A stretch of DNA of 42,122 bases from JAGLQA01 sp023135565 (GCA_030639305.1 DAOWCY010000041.1:1-42122), one strand, 5' to 3'. Positions 1 through 7,582 are shown, counted from the first letter of the stretch. The notes: generated by a model from the sequence alone, not told the origin. A program made the numbers and translations.

Positions 1-130
1 TGCCTTCGGCGACCCTGCCGGGGGCCAAACTTTTGAAAAAGTTTGAACAAAACTTCTAATAGTTGAGAATCAAAAACGCTACTTGCTGCGAAGCGGCTCA
101 ACGCCCCCCCACGCGAGTGGGGTTTGTTTA
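1..130 (-). repeat. Modular intergenic repeat (reverse orientation) overlapping the toxin tail
   Basis: Positions 1-57 are a reverse copy of the unit seen at 3178-3240, 6695-6753 and 42057-42122. It consists of an AT-rich palindrome (AAACTTTTGAAAAAGTTT) beside a GC-rich palindrome (CCTGCCGGGGGCC). Positions 61-122 carry the second module: a small GC hairpin (CCCCACGCG type) and a GCTGCGAAGCGGC hairpin. All of it reads open in the toxin frame. Confidence 0.8.
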
Positions 131-419
131 ATTTCACTCGTTTCCGGGTGAGGCTCGCATCATGAAGAACTACCAATACAATAATACTTTCCGCTCTAAT
201 TTGATAAATCACTTTATAACCTTCAATGACAATCTCTCTTATATCCTCCCGGTTGTAAACCGTATTCATCCTACCGATGTACGGGAACTCCAAAATTCTT
301 TTTATTCGGTCTATTAATTTCTTGATGTGTTTGACCGCCCGGCCCGGATTGTCTTTAGCAATATATGATTTTATTACCGCTAACTGTTCTTTGGCCGTAC
401 CGGAAAAACTAACTTGCAC
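1..419 (-). CDS. ParE/RelE-family toxin, 3' end beyond the window
   Basis: Reading leftward from a GTG at 419-417, the frame begins VQVSFSGTAKEQLAVIKSYI and continues through DNPGRAVKHI, FPYIGRM and REIVIEGYKVIYQIR to VLVVLHDASLTRKR. This is the usual layout of ParE/RelE-type toxins, which act as mRNA interferases or gyrase inhibitors. GTG is the only usable start because a TAG lies just upstream in frame. It overlaps the antitoxin stop by about 11 bases, typical of such pairs. The family normally ends near residue 95-100. Here no stop occurs: the frame continues through a hairpin repeat and the 1-57 repeat to the window edge (139 codons), so the tail is repeat-derived or the gene is damaged. 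Toxin identity rests on motif pattern only. Confidence 0.75.
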   Translation of the reverse strand, partial: MQVSFSGTAKEQLAVIKSYIAKDNPGRAVKHIKKLIDRIKRILEFPYIGRMNTVYNREDIREIVIEGYKVIYQIRAESIIVLVVLHDASLTRKRVKLNKPHSRGGALSRFAASSVFDSQLLEVLFKLFQKFGPRQGRRR

Positions 420-624
420 CGACTAACTCCCGTTCTACCTCATCGATCGTATAGATTTTTCCATTTTCTATATCTTGTAATGAACGGTCGATCTGTTTCT
501 TTTCATATGCGTAAATTTTATTATCTAATATCTCTATGTCAGCCCCTTCCCTGGAAAGGGTGTCGATAAAACCCAATATCCGGGGCATAACCTCATCGTT
601 TGTCTTAACATGAATTACCGGCAT
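409..624 (-). CDS. Antitoxin of the ParE-type pair
   Basis: A 71-residue protein beginning MPVIHVKTNDEVMPRI and ending in a tail (DIENGKIYTIDEVERELV) like those of small antitoxins, where a short helix follows an 'xxGxxYTxDEV' turn. It would bind and neutralise the toxin encoded just downstream, and probably represses its own promoter. The start is supported by an AAGGAG Shine-Dalgarno about 8 bases upstream and a promoter at 642-670. The stop at 411-409 overlaps the toxin start. No clear Phd or RHH signature is visible, so the antitoxin family is unassigned; the role is inferred from position and size. Confidence 0.7.
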   Translation of the reverse strand: MPVIHVKTNDEVMPRILGFIDTLSREGADIEILDNKIYAYEKKQIDRSLQDIENGKIYTIDEVERELVGAS

Positions 625-641
625 TATATTCTCCTTTTCTA

Positions 642-670
642 ATTATGTATTATCATCTATCTTTTGTCAA
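642..670 (-). promoter_or_regulatory. Sigma70-type promoter for the toxin-antitoxin pair
   Basis: On the minus strand TTGACA (670-665) and CATAAT (647-642) are separated by 17 bases, about 20 bases before the antitoxin ATG. Confidence 0.6.
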
Positions 671-773
671 CATCTTTTCATTTTTTAATCATAAGGGGGC
701 AAATATCCGTTCTTGTTTTTGGTTTTTTTTTTGTGGGGTTGCGGGATTCATGCTTTTGATGATAAAATAAGGG

Positions 774-2999
774 ATGAAAAAAGATTTACTGGAAAAAAAA
801 GTTAACCCGCGAATTATTCCTGTCCTTATTTTAATAGTACTGCTGGCCGGTACCGTTTTTCGTTTCCTCTATATGACCGCCGACCCGCCGGCAGATTTAA
901 CTATCAGCGGCAGCATTTTAGGCGACCCGGGCCTATACTCTTATGCGGCGCGGAACATGGTGCTCTTCGGGCAGAAAGGTTTCGGCGGCTACGATAACCA
1001 CGCCGGTACTGCTTTCATGAGCTATGTGAACTACTTCGTCTACAAAATCTTCGGTGTCAGCCTTTTCAATCACCGCATTTTTCCCGTGCTATTTAGCATT
1101 TTTGCTATGCTCTTTTTCGCTTTCTTAGTTTATAAATACCTTGGCAAGTATGCCTGTCTTTTCACTTCTATTTTTGTGGCTTTCAATTACCCGCTGCTGA
1201 TGTATTCCCGGAGCGCCAACCGCCAATTCCCTATGCTTTTTTTCTTTTTGATCTCGCTGCTATTCTTTATCGAAGGCAGTAAACGCAGCAAGAATATTTT
1301 TTTCTTTTACAGTTTGCTCTTTTTTGCCCTCTCTTATCTTTCCAAAGGTTCGATCCTCTACTTAGCGCCGGTGTACCTTCTGGCCGGTATCCTCTGGCTG
1401 ATAGAAAAAAAAATAAAACTAAAACACCTGCTCACTTTTTTTATTTCTTTTGCTGTATTTATGGCACTGTGGCGTTATTTCGTCTACCTGCCCAACCGAC
1501 ATTTTCTCGATGCCCTTATCTCGCATAACAAGGCTATCGGCAGCATTTCCAGTGTTTCGCACTTACTGAGCACAATCCTGCACCAGCCGGGTAAAATCAT
1601 CGGCAATATTTTGAACAGCCCGTTTATGGTGCAGTTCCGCAGCGAACCGGTGATGTTTTTTATCACCTTGTTTGCCATGTTCACTTATCTCTATTGCCGC
1701 ATAAACGGCTTCAAGTCCACCTCCTCCCCCAAAGAAGAAAAAAACCCTCACCGTGGGGAGCCTATGTGGGGCGCGTCTCAGGACAAAAAGCATATCGCTA
1801 AACAAAAGTTTTTTGGGGGGTCCAGGGGGGCAATTTTTCAAAAACGCCCCCCTGGTCGCCGAAGGCAAGCTATACCTTATATAATAGATATAGCTTTTTT
1901 CTGGGTGCTGGTAGTGATCGGCAAGAACGCTTTGTTTACATACAGGCCGGTGCGTAATTATTTAGACCTGATTTTTCCTATGGCGCTGCTGGCCGGTTGG
2001 GTTTTACAAAAATTCCTCCGCAGGGAGATTAAGCTCAAACTCGGCCCGCTCTTTTTTGTTTCTTCGGCAGTTACGGCGCTGCTTTTGTTTCCTTTCGGCA
2101 TCGTGAAGTATCTAAAATATTTTGTGCGCACCTTTGCTGCTAATCCTGTTTTCGCGGCGCTTTATATATTATTATTTTTAATTCTGCTGGCCGGCCTATT
2201 TTTGCGGCGGAAAAAGATAGTCCTCGTGCTGCTGCTTATCGTTCTTTTTTCTTTTTCGTTATTTTCCAACTTCACCTACTTTAATAAGTGGGCAAAAAAC
2301 AGGAGTTACCAGCTTGTCCATATTTCCGGGGTGTTGGGCAAAGCCATTCCGCCGGGCTACATTGCCGGGAATTGGATCGTACTGCTGGCTACCGGCACGC
2401 CTCACAAAACCACCCTGGCCTGGCCCGGGCAGATCAACTGGCAGGCTGATTTCTTAGAAAGAAACAAAATCGAATATGTGATGATTTCCGATTTTTCCGT
2501 GGACGGTTACCGGGCTTACCGGCGTTTATTTAAAAAAGAATTAGACAAAGCTGAGTTATTGGCGATTTTCAGGCTGCACAAGAAGAATCTCTATTTTTTC
2601 AAATTGCAGGCGGCTAAACAGCCGGGCAGGTTGGAAGGGGAAACTTTTTACCGGGACGGCGAAAAGCCCCAGGTGGTTTACGGCAGTGATTTTTCCAATA
2701 AGATGGGTTTAAGCCTGCCCGCCAGGCCGGGAATTAAATATAATATGAAACGGGAATTCTGCACTGCTGCCGGGAGGAGCAAAGAGATTGTAATCCGGGC
2801 GCGGGGCAGCTTCCTGGGCCAGATCGAAATCAGCGGCCAGGACGGTGTTTTATTTCAAAAAGGTTTTATGGTAAAAAACAAGAATCTCACGGAGAAGCGT
2901 TTTGTTCTCGATCTGCCGGAGAATAAGAATTTACAAATAAAAGTAAAAGTCTACAAAATCAGGGAGGATTCTGTTTTAGATTTCATCGAGTTTCGATAA
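774..2999 (+). CDS. GT39/ArnT-like membrane glycosyltransferase with in-frame repeat insertion
   Basis: A 741-residue integral membrane protein. The first TM helix (about residues 13-30) is followed by a periplasmic loop with GDPGLYSYAARNMV, the acidic loop-1 pattern of polyprenyl-phosphate-dependent GT39/PMT_2 glycosyltransferases. Many further hydrophobic helices follow, then a soluble C-terminal part with a beta-rich end. It probably transfers a sugar from a lipid-phosphate donor to a surface glycan or protein; the acceptor cannot be told. Residues about 318-366 are foreign-looking. The stretch KQKFFGGSRGAIFQKRPPGR is encoded by the dispersed repeat at 1803-1869 and falls in a loop between TM helices, so the frame survives. 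The gene stands alone, with repeats downstream. Confidence 0.75.
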   Translation: MKKDLLEKKVNPRIIPVLILIVLLAGTVFRFLYMTADPPADLTISGSILGDPGLYSYAARNMVLFGQKGFGGYDNHAGTAFMSYVNYFVYKIFGVSLFNHRIFPVLFSIFAMLFFAFLVYKYLGKYACLFTSIFVAFNYPLLMYSRSANRQFPMLFFFLISLLFFIEGSKRSKNIFFFYSLLFFALSYLSKGSILYLAPVYLLAGILWLIEKKIKLKHLLTFFISFAVFMALWRYFVYLPNRHFLDALISHNKAIGSISSVSHLLSTILHQPGKIIGNILNSPFMVQFRSEPVMFFITLFAMFTYLYCRINGFKSTSSPKEEKNPHRGEPMWGASQDKKHIAKQKFFGGSRGAIFQKRPPGRRRQAIPYIIDIAFFWVLVVIGKNALFTYRPVRNYLDLIFPMALLAGWVLQKFLRREIKLKLGPLFFVSSAVTALLLFPFGIVKYLKYFVRTFAANPVFAALYILLFLILLAGLFLRRKKIVLVLLLIVLFSFSLFSNFTYFNKWAKNRSYQLVHISGVLGKAIPPGYIAGNWIVLLATGTPHKTTLAWPGQINWQADFLERNKIEYVMISDFSVDGYRAYRRLFKKELDKAELLAIFRLHKKNLYFFKLQAAKQPGRLEGETFYRDGEKPQVVYGSDFSNKMGLSLPARPGIKYNMKREFCTAAGRSKEIVIRARGSFLGQIEISGQDGVLFQKGFMVKNKNLTEKRFVLDLPENKNLQIKVKVYKIREDSVLDFIEFR
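1747..1869 (+). repeat. Repeat modules inserted in frame inside the GT39 gene
   Basis: Positions 1803-1869 carry CAAAAGTTTTTTGGGGGG, a G-rich arm, a TTTTTCAAAAA centre, a C-rich arm and GTCGCCGAAGGCA. The same unit is intergenic at 12449-12512, coding at 23050-23116 and reversed at 25986-26053. Positions 1747-1790 (ACCGTGGGGAGCCTATG) resemble the companion module at 41998-42015. Confidence 0.85.
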
Positions 3000-3240
3000 C
3001 CCCGCCCCACCACGTGGGGAAGGTATAAGCGGCTTCGCGGCAGGGAGCGCTTTTGATTCTAAACCCCGTACGCACGGGGAGGCAATTAGCGGCTTCGCCG
3101 CAGGGAACAGCGTGTGAGGGGGACGGCGTCCCCAGCCTATAAGCCGCTTCGCAGCAGGGAGTGCTTTTGATTCTAAATTATCAAAAGTTTTGATCAAACT
3201 TTTTCAAAAGTTTGGCCCCCGGCAGGGCCGCCGGAGGCAA
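3000..3240 (+). repeat. Mosaic of intergenic palindromic repeat modules
   Basis: Three rounds of one pattern fill this gap. A short GC palindrome (CCACGTGG; CCCCGTACGCACGGGG; GGGGACGGCGTCCCC) is followed by a hairpin of the GCGGCTTCGCCGC kind and then the phrase GCTTTTGATTCTAAA. The block ends at 3178-3240 with the AT-rich palindrome and the CCGGCAGGGCCGCCGGAGGC module. The last module reads open into the HEAT-like gene but lies upstream of its likely start. Confidence 0.85.
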
Positions 3241-3265
3241 AACAATCTTGAGGCATGAGATAATA

Positions 3266-3919
3266 ATGAGTAAAACAAATATTTTAGAACAAATCGAACA
3301 AAAAGGTTCGGAAAAAGAAAAAATCGCTGCGCAGGTGGTCGAGAATCCCGGGCTTATCCCGGAACTTTTAGAAGGACTCAAAACTCAAAAAGGCAGCATC
3401 AAGTTCGGCTGCGAGAAAGTGCTGCGCCTGGTCAGCGAACAAAAACCGGCGCTCATCTATCCTCATTTCGATATTTTCGCAGCACTTTTAGATTCGGAAA
3501 ACAATTTTCTCAAATGGGGCGCCATTAAAACCACAGCTAACCTGACCCCGGCGGATTCGGAAAACAAATTCGAGAAAATATTCGCGAAATATTATGCACT
3601 GGTCACCGGGCCCGACATGGTCACGGCTGCCAATATTGTCGCCGGTTCAGTGATAATCGCCCGGGCCAAACCGAAATTAGTGGAGAAAATCAGCCGGGAA
3701 ATCCTAAAAGTAGAAAATGCCGAATATATTCATCAAGGTGTGTTATCGGAGGAGTGCCAACATGTGGCTTTTGGTCATGCCATCGATGCGTTCACGAAAT
3801 TTTTCGACAAAATAGAAGAAAAGCAGCCGGTTATCGAATTTATCAAAAAACAGTTGAATAATTTTCGCAAGCCGGTGGCGATCAGGGCAGAGAAGTTTTT
3901 TAAGAAATATAAATTATAG
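3266..3919 (+). CDS. HEAT/ARM-repeat-like protein
   Basis: A 217-residue, probably cytoplasmic all-helical protein beginning MSKTNILEQIEQKGSEKEK. It has helical pairs of the HEAT/ARM kind, for example around GCEKVLRLVSEQKPALIYPHF, then FLKWGAIKTTANL, and a final KPVAIRAEKFFKKY. Such proteins usually form protein-binding scaffolds; no partner is visible. I chose ATG 3266, where a TTGAGG lies 5' of it. The 18 codons upstream are read from the intergenic repeat and are unlikely to be native. The stop falls against another repeat copy. The fold call is pattern-based. Confidence 0.65.
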   Translation: MSKTNILEQIEQKGSEKEKIAAQVVENPGLIPELLEGLKTQKGSIKFGCEKVLRLVSEQKPALIYPHFDIFAALLDSENNFLKWGAIKTTANLTPADSENKFEKIFAKYYALVTGPDMVTAANIVAGSVIIARAKPKLVEKISREILKVENAEYIHQGVLSEECQHVAFGHAIDAFTKFFDKIEEKQPVIEFIKKQLNNFRKPVAIRAEKFFKKYKL

Positions 3920-3982
3920 CCTCCGGCGGCCCTCCGGGGGCCAACTTTTTGAAAAAAGTTGGACAAAAACTTTTGTTGAGCG
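3920..3982 (-). repeat. Reverse copy of the AT/GC palindromic repeat
   Basis: Begins at the stop of the HEAT-like gene with CCTCCGGCGGCCCTCCGGGG and continues into CAACTTTTTGAAAAAAGTTG. The phrase GTTGGACAAAAACTT recurs at 4031-4046, so this copy is partly duplicated. Confidence 0.8.
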
Positions 3983-4044
3983 ATGAGCCTTTCTACCCTG
4001 AAAAACGCCCATCATTGGCTCGTCGCGGGGTTGGACAAAAACTT

Positions 4045-4884
4045 CTATTTAGCGACAACTCTTACAAACTCGCTGTAAGTAATAATCTTGAAACCCTGCC
4101 GCATCAACTTCTTTAGACGTTTGAAAACCCCGCCCCTATTATAATACATCAACCGGTTCATTACTCGACTGCCTTTGAGTTCGGGCAGGTCAAACCGCTC
4201 CTGCTCCGTGTCGATTTCGTAAGGATGAAAATAACTCACTATGGGCGCCCCCTGCTTACGGTACTTCTTAAAAAAGAACCTGACCAACCAAAACGGCAGT
4301 ACACGAAAATATACCCCTCCGGCAAAAGGTAAAGTAAAAAACGGCAGTTTCGCCAAACTCATGGGGATTTCTAAAATTCCACTGCCCATGGTCTTCACCT
4401 GCCGGCCAAAACCGGGCCAACCGTAAAGCGGATTCCTGGCCGGTATAACCGAACTGGAATACACAAAACCGAATTCTTTTAAAATGTCATAAGCCCAGGC
4501 GCTTTCCGGGGTGAGAGACGCATAAGGAGCGCGAAAACCGGTGATATTCCCTGCCCCGGCTTTTTTTAGGGCTTCCAGGTTCTGCTCTATATCCGCCCTG
4601 AACGCGGCGGGGGTCTGTTTGGTTAAGGCCACATGGGCATTAGAATGACAGGCGATCTCATGTCCCCGGTCCAGGATTTTTTTTATCAGGTCGGGGTAAC
4701 GCACAGCCACATCCCCCACTGTGAAAAAAGTACAACACATACTGTGCTCAGCCAAAAATTCGAGATAGCGTTCCACGTTGACAGGCACCCGTTCGGCAAA
4801 ACGTTCCCCATCAGGCACGGTCATGCGCACATCTTCAAGATCGATACTAAAAAGGAAAAGGGGTTGTGAAATCTTCTCTTGCAT
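4045..4884 (-). CDS. Polysaccharide deacetylase (CE4/NodB homology)
   Basis: A 279-residue enzyme. FSIDLEDVR carries the NodB motif-1 aspartate; GHEIACHSNAH is the H-x3-H metal site; GFRAPYASLTPE is motif 3; a C-terminal SYFHPYEID supplies a further histidine. Family knowledge: it removes acetyl groups from N-acetylated polysaccharide. The sequence resembles deacetylases found with exopolysaccharide/XrtA loci, but no XrtA gene is here. I place the start at ATG 4884-4882 (MQEKISQPLF). The longer frame begins at a TTG and would overlap the promoter. There is no signal peptide, so it is cytoplasmic or non-classically exported. Confidence 0.88.
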   Translation of the reverse strand: MQEKISQPLFLFSIDLEDVRMTVPDGERFAERVPVNVERYLEFLAEHSMCCTFFTVGDVAVRYPDLIKKILDRGHEIACHSNAHVALTKQTPAAFRADIEQNLEALKKAGAGNITGFRAPYASLTPESAWAYDILKEFGFVYSSSVIPARNPLYGWPGFGRQVKTMGSGILEIPMSLAKLPFFTLPFAGGVYFRVLPFWLVRFFFKKYRKQGAPIVSYFHPYEIDTEQERFDLPELKGSRVMNRLMYYNRGGVFKRLKKLMRQGFKIITYSEFVRVVAK

Positions 4885-4889
4885 AGGAA

Positions 4890-4918
4890 AGTATAGGGGA
4901 ATTAGCAAATAAAGTCAA
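4890..4918 (-). promoter_or_regulatory. Near-consensus promoter giving a (nearly) leaderless deacetylase mRNA
   Basis: Minus strand TTGACT (4918-4913), 17-base spacer, TATACT (4895-4890). The ATG begins only 5 bases after the -10 box, so transcription would start at or next to the start codon. No Shine-Dalgarno is seen. Confidence 0.6.
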
Positions 4919-4940
4919 TATCGACTACCATGAAATTACT

Positions 4941-5020
4941 ATAGCCACAGAGGGCACAGAGGGCACAGAGAAAAAGCAAAAGCATTAAACCACGAAGTTC
5001 ACGAAGCGCACGAAGAAAAA
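4941..5020. repeat. Short tandem phrases (CACAGAGGG and CACGAAG types)
   Basis: CCACAGAGGGCACAGAGGGC followed by CCACGAAGTTCACGAAGCGC are short head-to-tail degenerate units. Similar phrases occur between genes in many unrelated bacteria. This opens a 560-base gap (4885-5450) with no supported gene. Confidence 0.6.
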
Positions 5021-5068
5021 AGCAAGAAACAAAGGAGAAGGGCATTTGATGACCGAGAAGCTAAAATT

Positions 5069-5120
5069 CCCCTCTTGAGACTTGCCAGGAGGTGGCACTG
5101 AGGGGCTTTTTTGTTTTTTG
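5069..5120 (+). terminator. Terminator-like hairpin without an obvious upstream gene
   Basis: CCCCTC (5069-5074) pairs with GAGGGG (5100-5105) around an inner TGCCA/TGGCA stem, and is followed by a run of Ts (TTTTTTGTTTTTT). It points rightward, yet flanking genes are on the other strand, so it may belong to a decayed gene or small RNA. Confidence 0.4.
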
Positions 5121-5149
5121 CCCCGAAGTGACGGGGTGTGTTAGCTCGT

Positions 5150-5445
5150 CGAAAAGCACCACCGTTCAACGCTTCCCCACGCGAGTGGGCTTGATTAATT
5201 TCACTCGTCTCCGGGTGAGGCTCGCATCATGAAGAACTACTATAAAATTACTCTGCCTCCGGGGGTGCGGCGCACCCAGCCTATAAGCCGCTGCGCGGCA
5301 GGACCCTGCCGGGGGCCAAACTTTTGAAAAAGTTTGATCAAAACTTTCTATAATTAAGAAGCAAAAGCGCTCACCCGCTGCCCCTGCCAGGGATTATTTC
5401 ATCGTCTCCGGGTGAGGCAAGCATCATGAAGAACTACCATGCAGC
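5150..5445 (-). repeat. Repeat mosaic with two ParE-tail relics
   Basis: Positions 5190-5241 and 5398-5440 repeat the 3' end of the toxin gene at 130-172. Read on the minus strand they give VVLHDASLTRRRVK and VVLHDACLTRRR followed by a stop. Between them lie a GCGGCGCACCC palindrome, a GCCGCTGCGCGGCAGG hairpin and a reverse AT/GC module (5302-5352). No other part of a toxin gene is present. Confidence 0.75.
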
Positions 5446-5450
5446 CCGGA

Positions 5451-6509
5451 TTACTCTATCTTCGTGGTGTGCAGTTCAAACTCTTCGGTCTCCTCGTTCT
5501 CGGTTAGATGATAGAACACACCGTCTTTTATATCGAAAGGATACAAACGCAGCACGGTTTTCTCTTTTAAAGGGAGATATACTTTTTTTAAAAGTTTACC
5601 GTTCATGTCGAAAACATAACACTCGGTTTTCCCGTCTTTTTTCCTACGGGTAAAAGCATAGAGCCTCTCTTCGCCTTTGTTATAGTCGTATTTCAGACCA
5701 TAGTTCCACAGCGCCGGTAAATATTCGGGAAATTTTATATGGTTTTTTATCCCCTCGTAACCACGCCAATACACTTTGAGAAAGTCGTGGTAGCTTTTTT
5801 GTTTTGCTTTATCTACCTTTAGCCTGACTTTATCGCCCCGCCTGTCGATGGTATGCAGCAGTTTGCCCTGGAGATCGAAAATTTTAATGACAAATTCCAC
5901 CTCCACTGCCGTGAATAAACGATCTTTGCCGGGAACGTAAATATGAGGGCTATCGAAAGCCAAAACATCGCGACTGCCCGGTTGGATGGCATACAAAATC
6001 CGGTCGAGTTCTTTAAAATTTTCCAGCTTAGAATCGAAGAGCGCCACCAGGCGGTACTGTGTTTTTTCAACCAGTAATGTTTTGTAGCACAGCAGCTTAT
6101 CTTTTACAGCCACAAAAGAGTAACCTTTATTTCGCGGATTGACTTCCCGGATAAACTTGCCCTCTTTTGAAAAATATGAAATCTTACCGCTGCTGCTCAC
6201 AAAGATATAATCCGGCTGGATATTGATCCGGAAACTAATATGAACCGGTCTAAATTCTCCCGGGCCCATCCCCGCGCTGCCGAAACTTTTTATTAATTCT
6301 ACTTTTTTGTCTTTCAGCGAATAGATGTAGATTTTCGGGCAGTCGGAAATATACATCCGTTGGTCTTCGACGATCAAGTTCCTGGCTCTCATCAGGTCGG
6401 GAAAAACCGCGATTTTTTCCGTTTGCCCGATAACCGGGAGCAGGATAAAAATTAGTAATCCCAAAACCCCAAACTGAAAATACTGTTTCTTTGATTTTAT
6501 TTTTTTCAT
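5451..6509 (-). CDS. Secreted six-bladed beta-propeller protein
   Basis: A 352-residue protein with an N-terminal signal sequence (basic MKKIKSKKQ, hydrophobic residues about 12-27, cleavage near IGQTEK). The rest shows recurring blade signatures: IYIYSLKDKKVELIKSFG, then GMGPGEF (a hallmark of NHL-like '6-bladed beta-propeller' proteins), ISYFSKEGKFIREV, IKIFDLQGKLLHTID and CYVFDMNGKLLKKV. Such proteins sit in the periplasm or outside the cell and bind ligands or proteins; no catalytic residues are evident. The ATG is preceded by AT-rich sequence rather than a strong Shine-Dalgarno. It is separated from its neighbours by repeats. Confidence 0.75.
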   Translation of the reverse strand: MKKIKSKKQYFQFGVLGLLIFILLPVIGQTEKIAVFPDLMRARNLIVEDQRMYISDCPKIYIYSLKDKKVELIKSFGSAGMGPGEFRPVHISFRINIQPDYIFVSSSGKISYFSKEGKFIREVNPRNKGYSFVAVKDKLLCYKTLLVEKTQYRLVALFDSKLENFKELDRILYAIQPGSRDVLAFDSPHIYVPGKDRLFTAVEVEFVIKIFDLQGKLLHTIDRRGDKVRLKVDKAKQKSYHDFLKVYWRGYEGIKNHIKFPEYLPALWNYGLKYDYNKGEERLYAFTRRKKDGKTECYVFDMNGKLLKKVYLPLKEKTVLRLYPFDIKDGVFYHLTENEETEEFELHTTKIE

Positions 6510-6545
6510 AGCCTTATTTTACCGAAACCGGAATTTTTTTTCAAG

Positions 6546-6753
6546 CCCACTGCGCCCCGCGGCGCGGGGAACCTATGAGCTGCTTCGCAGCAAGAGTGCG
6601 CCTTTGATTTTCATTAAACAAAAGTTTTGCCCCGCGGCGCGGGGAGCCTATGAGCTGCTTCGCAGCAAGGGTGATGCCTTTGATTTTCGTTAAACAAAAG
6701 TTTTGTTCAAACTTTTTCAAAAGTTTGGCCCCCGGCAGGGCTGCCGGAGGCAA
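6546..6753 (+). repeat. Tandem repeat mosaic ahead of the thioesterase gene
   Basis: Two consecutive copies of GCGCGGGGAnCCTATGAGCTGCTTCGCAGCAAGxGTG plus the TTTGATTTTCxTTAAACAAAAGTTTTG phrase are seen. The second continues into the full AT-rich palindrome and CCGGCAGGGCTGCCGGAGGC (6695-6753). Confidence 0.85.
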
Positions 6754-6868
6754 TTCGACAGGAAACCCAAATACTTTGACGGGCTTGTCAAAAAGTGAAT
6801 AAAAAGGTAAAATAATACCCCTGAACACAACTTCTTTAGAACGAAATCCAATAGATCGAGGTAATATA

Positions 6869-7582
6869 ATGAGTAAGATAAAACTTTTTTGTTTCCCTTT
6901 TGCCGGCGGTTCAGCCGCTGCGTTTAACACCTGGAGAACCCTACTGGCTAAAAATATCGAACTTTGCAACATAGAACTGGCAGGCAGGGGACGAAGGATG
7001 CGAGAACCACTGTACAAAGATATCCCCGACGCTGTGGCCGACGTGTTCGATAAAATAAAAGAAGACTTAGATAAAGGCCCATACGCACTTTTAGGACACA
7101 GTATGGGCAGTGTGATCGCTTTTGAATTAAACTACAAAATAAAAGAAAATAATCTTCCCGGCCCTGTTCATATTTTTTTCTCCGGCCGCGGCGCTCCCCA
7201 CATGCCCACTGACAACAAAAAAAAATACCACCTGATGCCTGACGACCAGTTCAAAGAAGAGATGATCGCCTTAGGTGGAACTGCAAAGGAATTTTTCCGG
7301 ATTCCCGAACTGATGGAAGTTTTTTTACCCGTACTGAAAGGCGATTTAAAAGTGAATGAGAGTTATGCTTATCGAGAAAAACCGGCCAGGTTAGAGTGTG
7401 ACATAACGGTGCTAAATGGTGTAAAAGACCAGGAAGTCACACCCCAAGAAATAGATGAATGGAAAATTCACAGCAGCGGTAGGTGTACCATCCACAACTT
7501 CCCCGGCGATCATTTTTTTATTAACGACGAAGCCGCAAAAATAACGGGAATCATAAATAATACCCTAACGCCGCTGTTTTAA
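6869..7582 (+). CDS. Type II thioesterase (RifR/GrsT-like)
   Basis: A 237-residue alpha/beta hydrolase. FPFAGGSAAAFNTW near the N-terminus is the oxyanion region characteristic of type II thioesterases; the nucleophile elbow is GHSMGS (Ser78); FPGDHFF carries the catalytic His215. Family knowledge: these enzymes clear mis-acylated carrier proteins during nonribosomal peptide or polyketide synthesis. No NRPS/PKS or carrier protein is in the window, so this is an orphan editing enzyme or serves a cluster elsewhere. The ATG has a GAGG about 7 bases upstream. The following 240-base gap holds only a GCGGACGCCGTCGG palindrome and a 22-codon ORF (7743-7811) with no support. Confidence 0.88.
   Translation: MSKIKLFCFPFAGGSAAAFNTWRTLLAKNIELCNIELAGRGRRMREPLYKDIPDAVADVFDKIKEDLDKGPYALLGHSMGSVIAFELNYKIKENNLPGPVHIFFSGRGAPHMPTDNKKKYHLMPDDQFKEEMIALGGTAKEFFRIPELMEVFLPVLKGDLKVNESYAYREKPARLECDITVLNGVKDQEVTPQEIDEWKIHSSGRCTIHNFPGDHFFINDEAAKITGIINNTLTPLF

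Noticed and set aside
3000..3180. CRISPR-like look of three spaced repeats
   Set aside because: Spacing is irregular, units are hairpins with varying arms, and no cas genes are present.
3212..3265. N-terminal extension of the HEAT-like protein (MAPGRAAGG...)
   Set aside because: It is encoded by the intergenic repeat, not by protein-like sequence; ATG 3266 gives a normal start.
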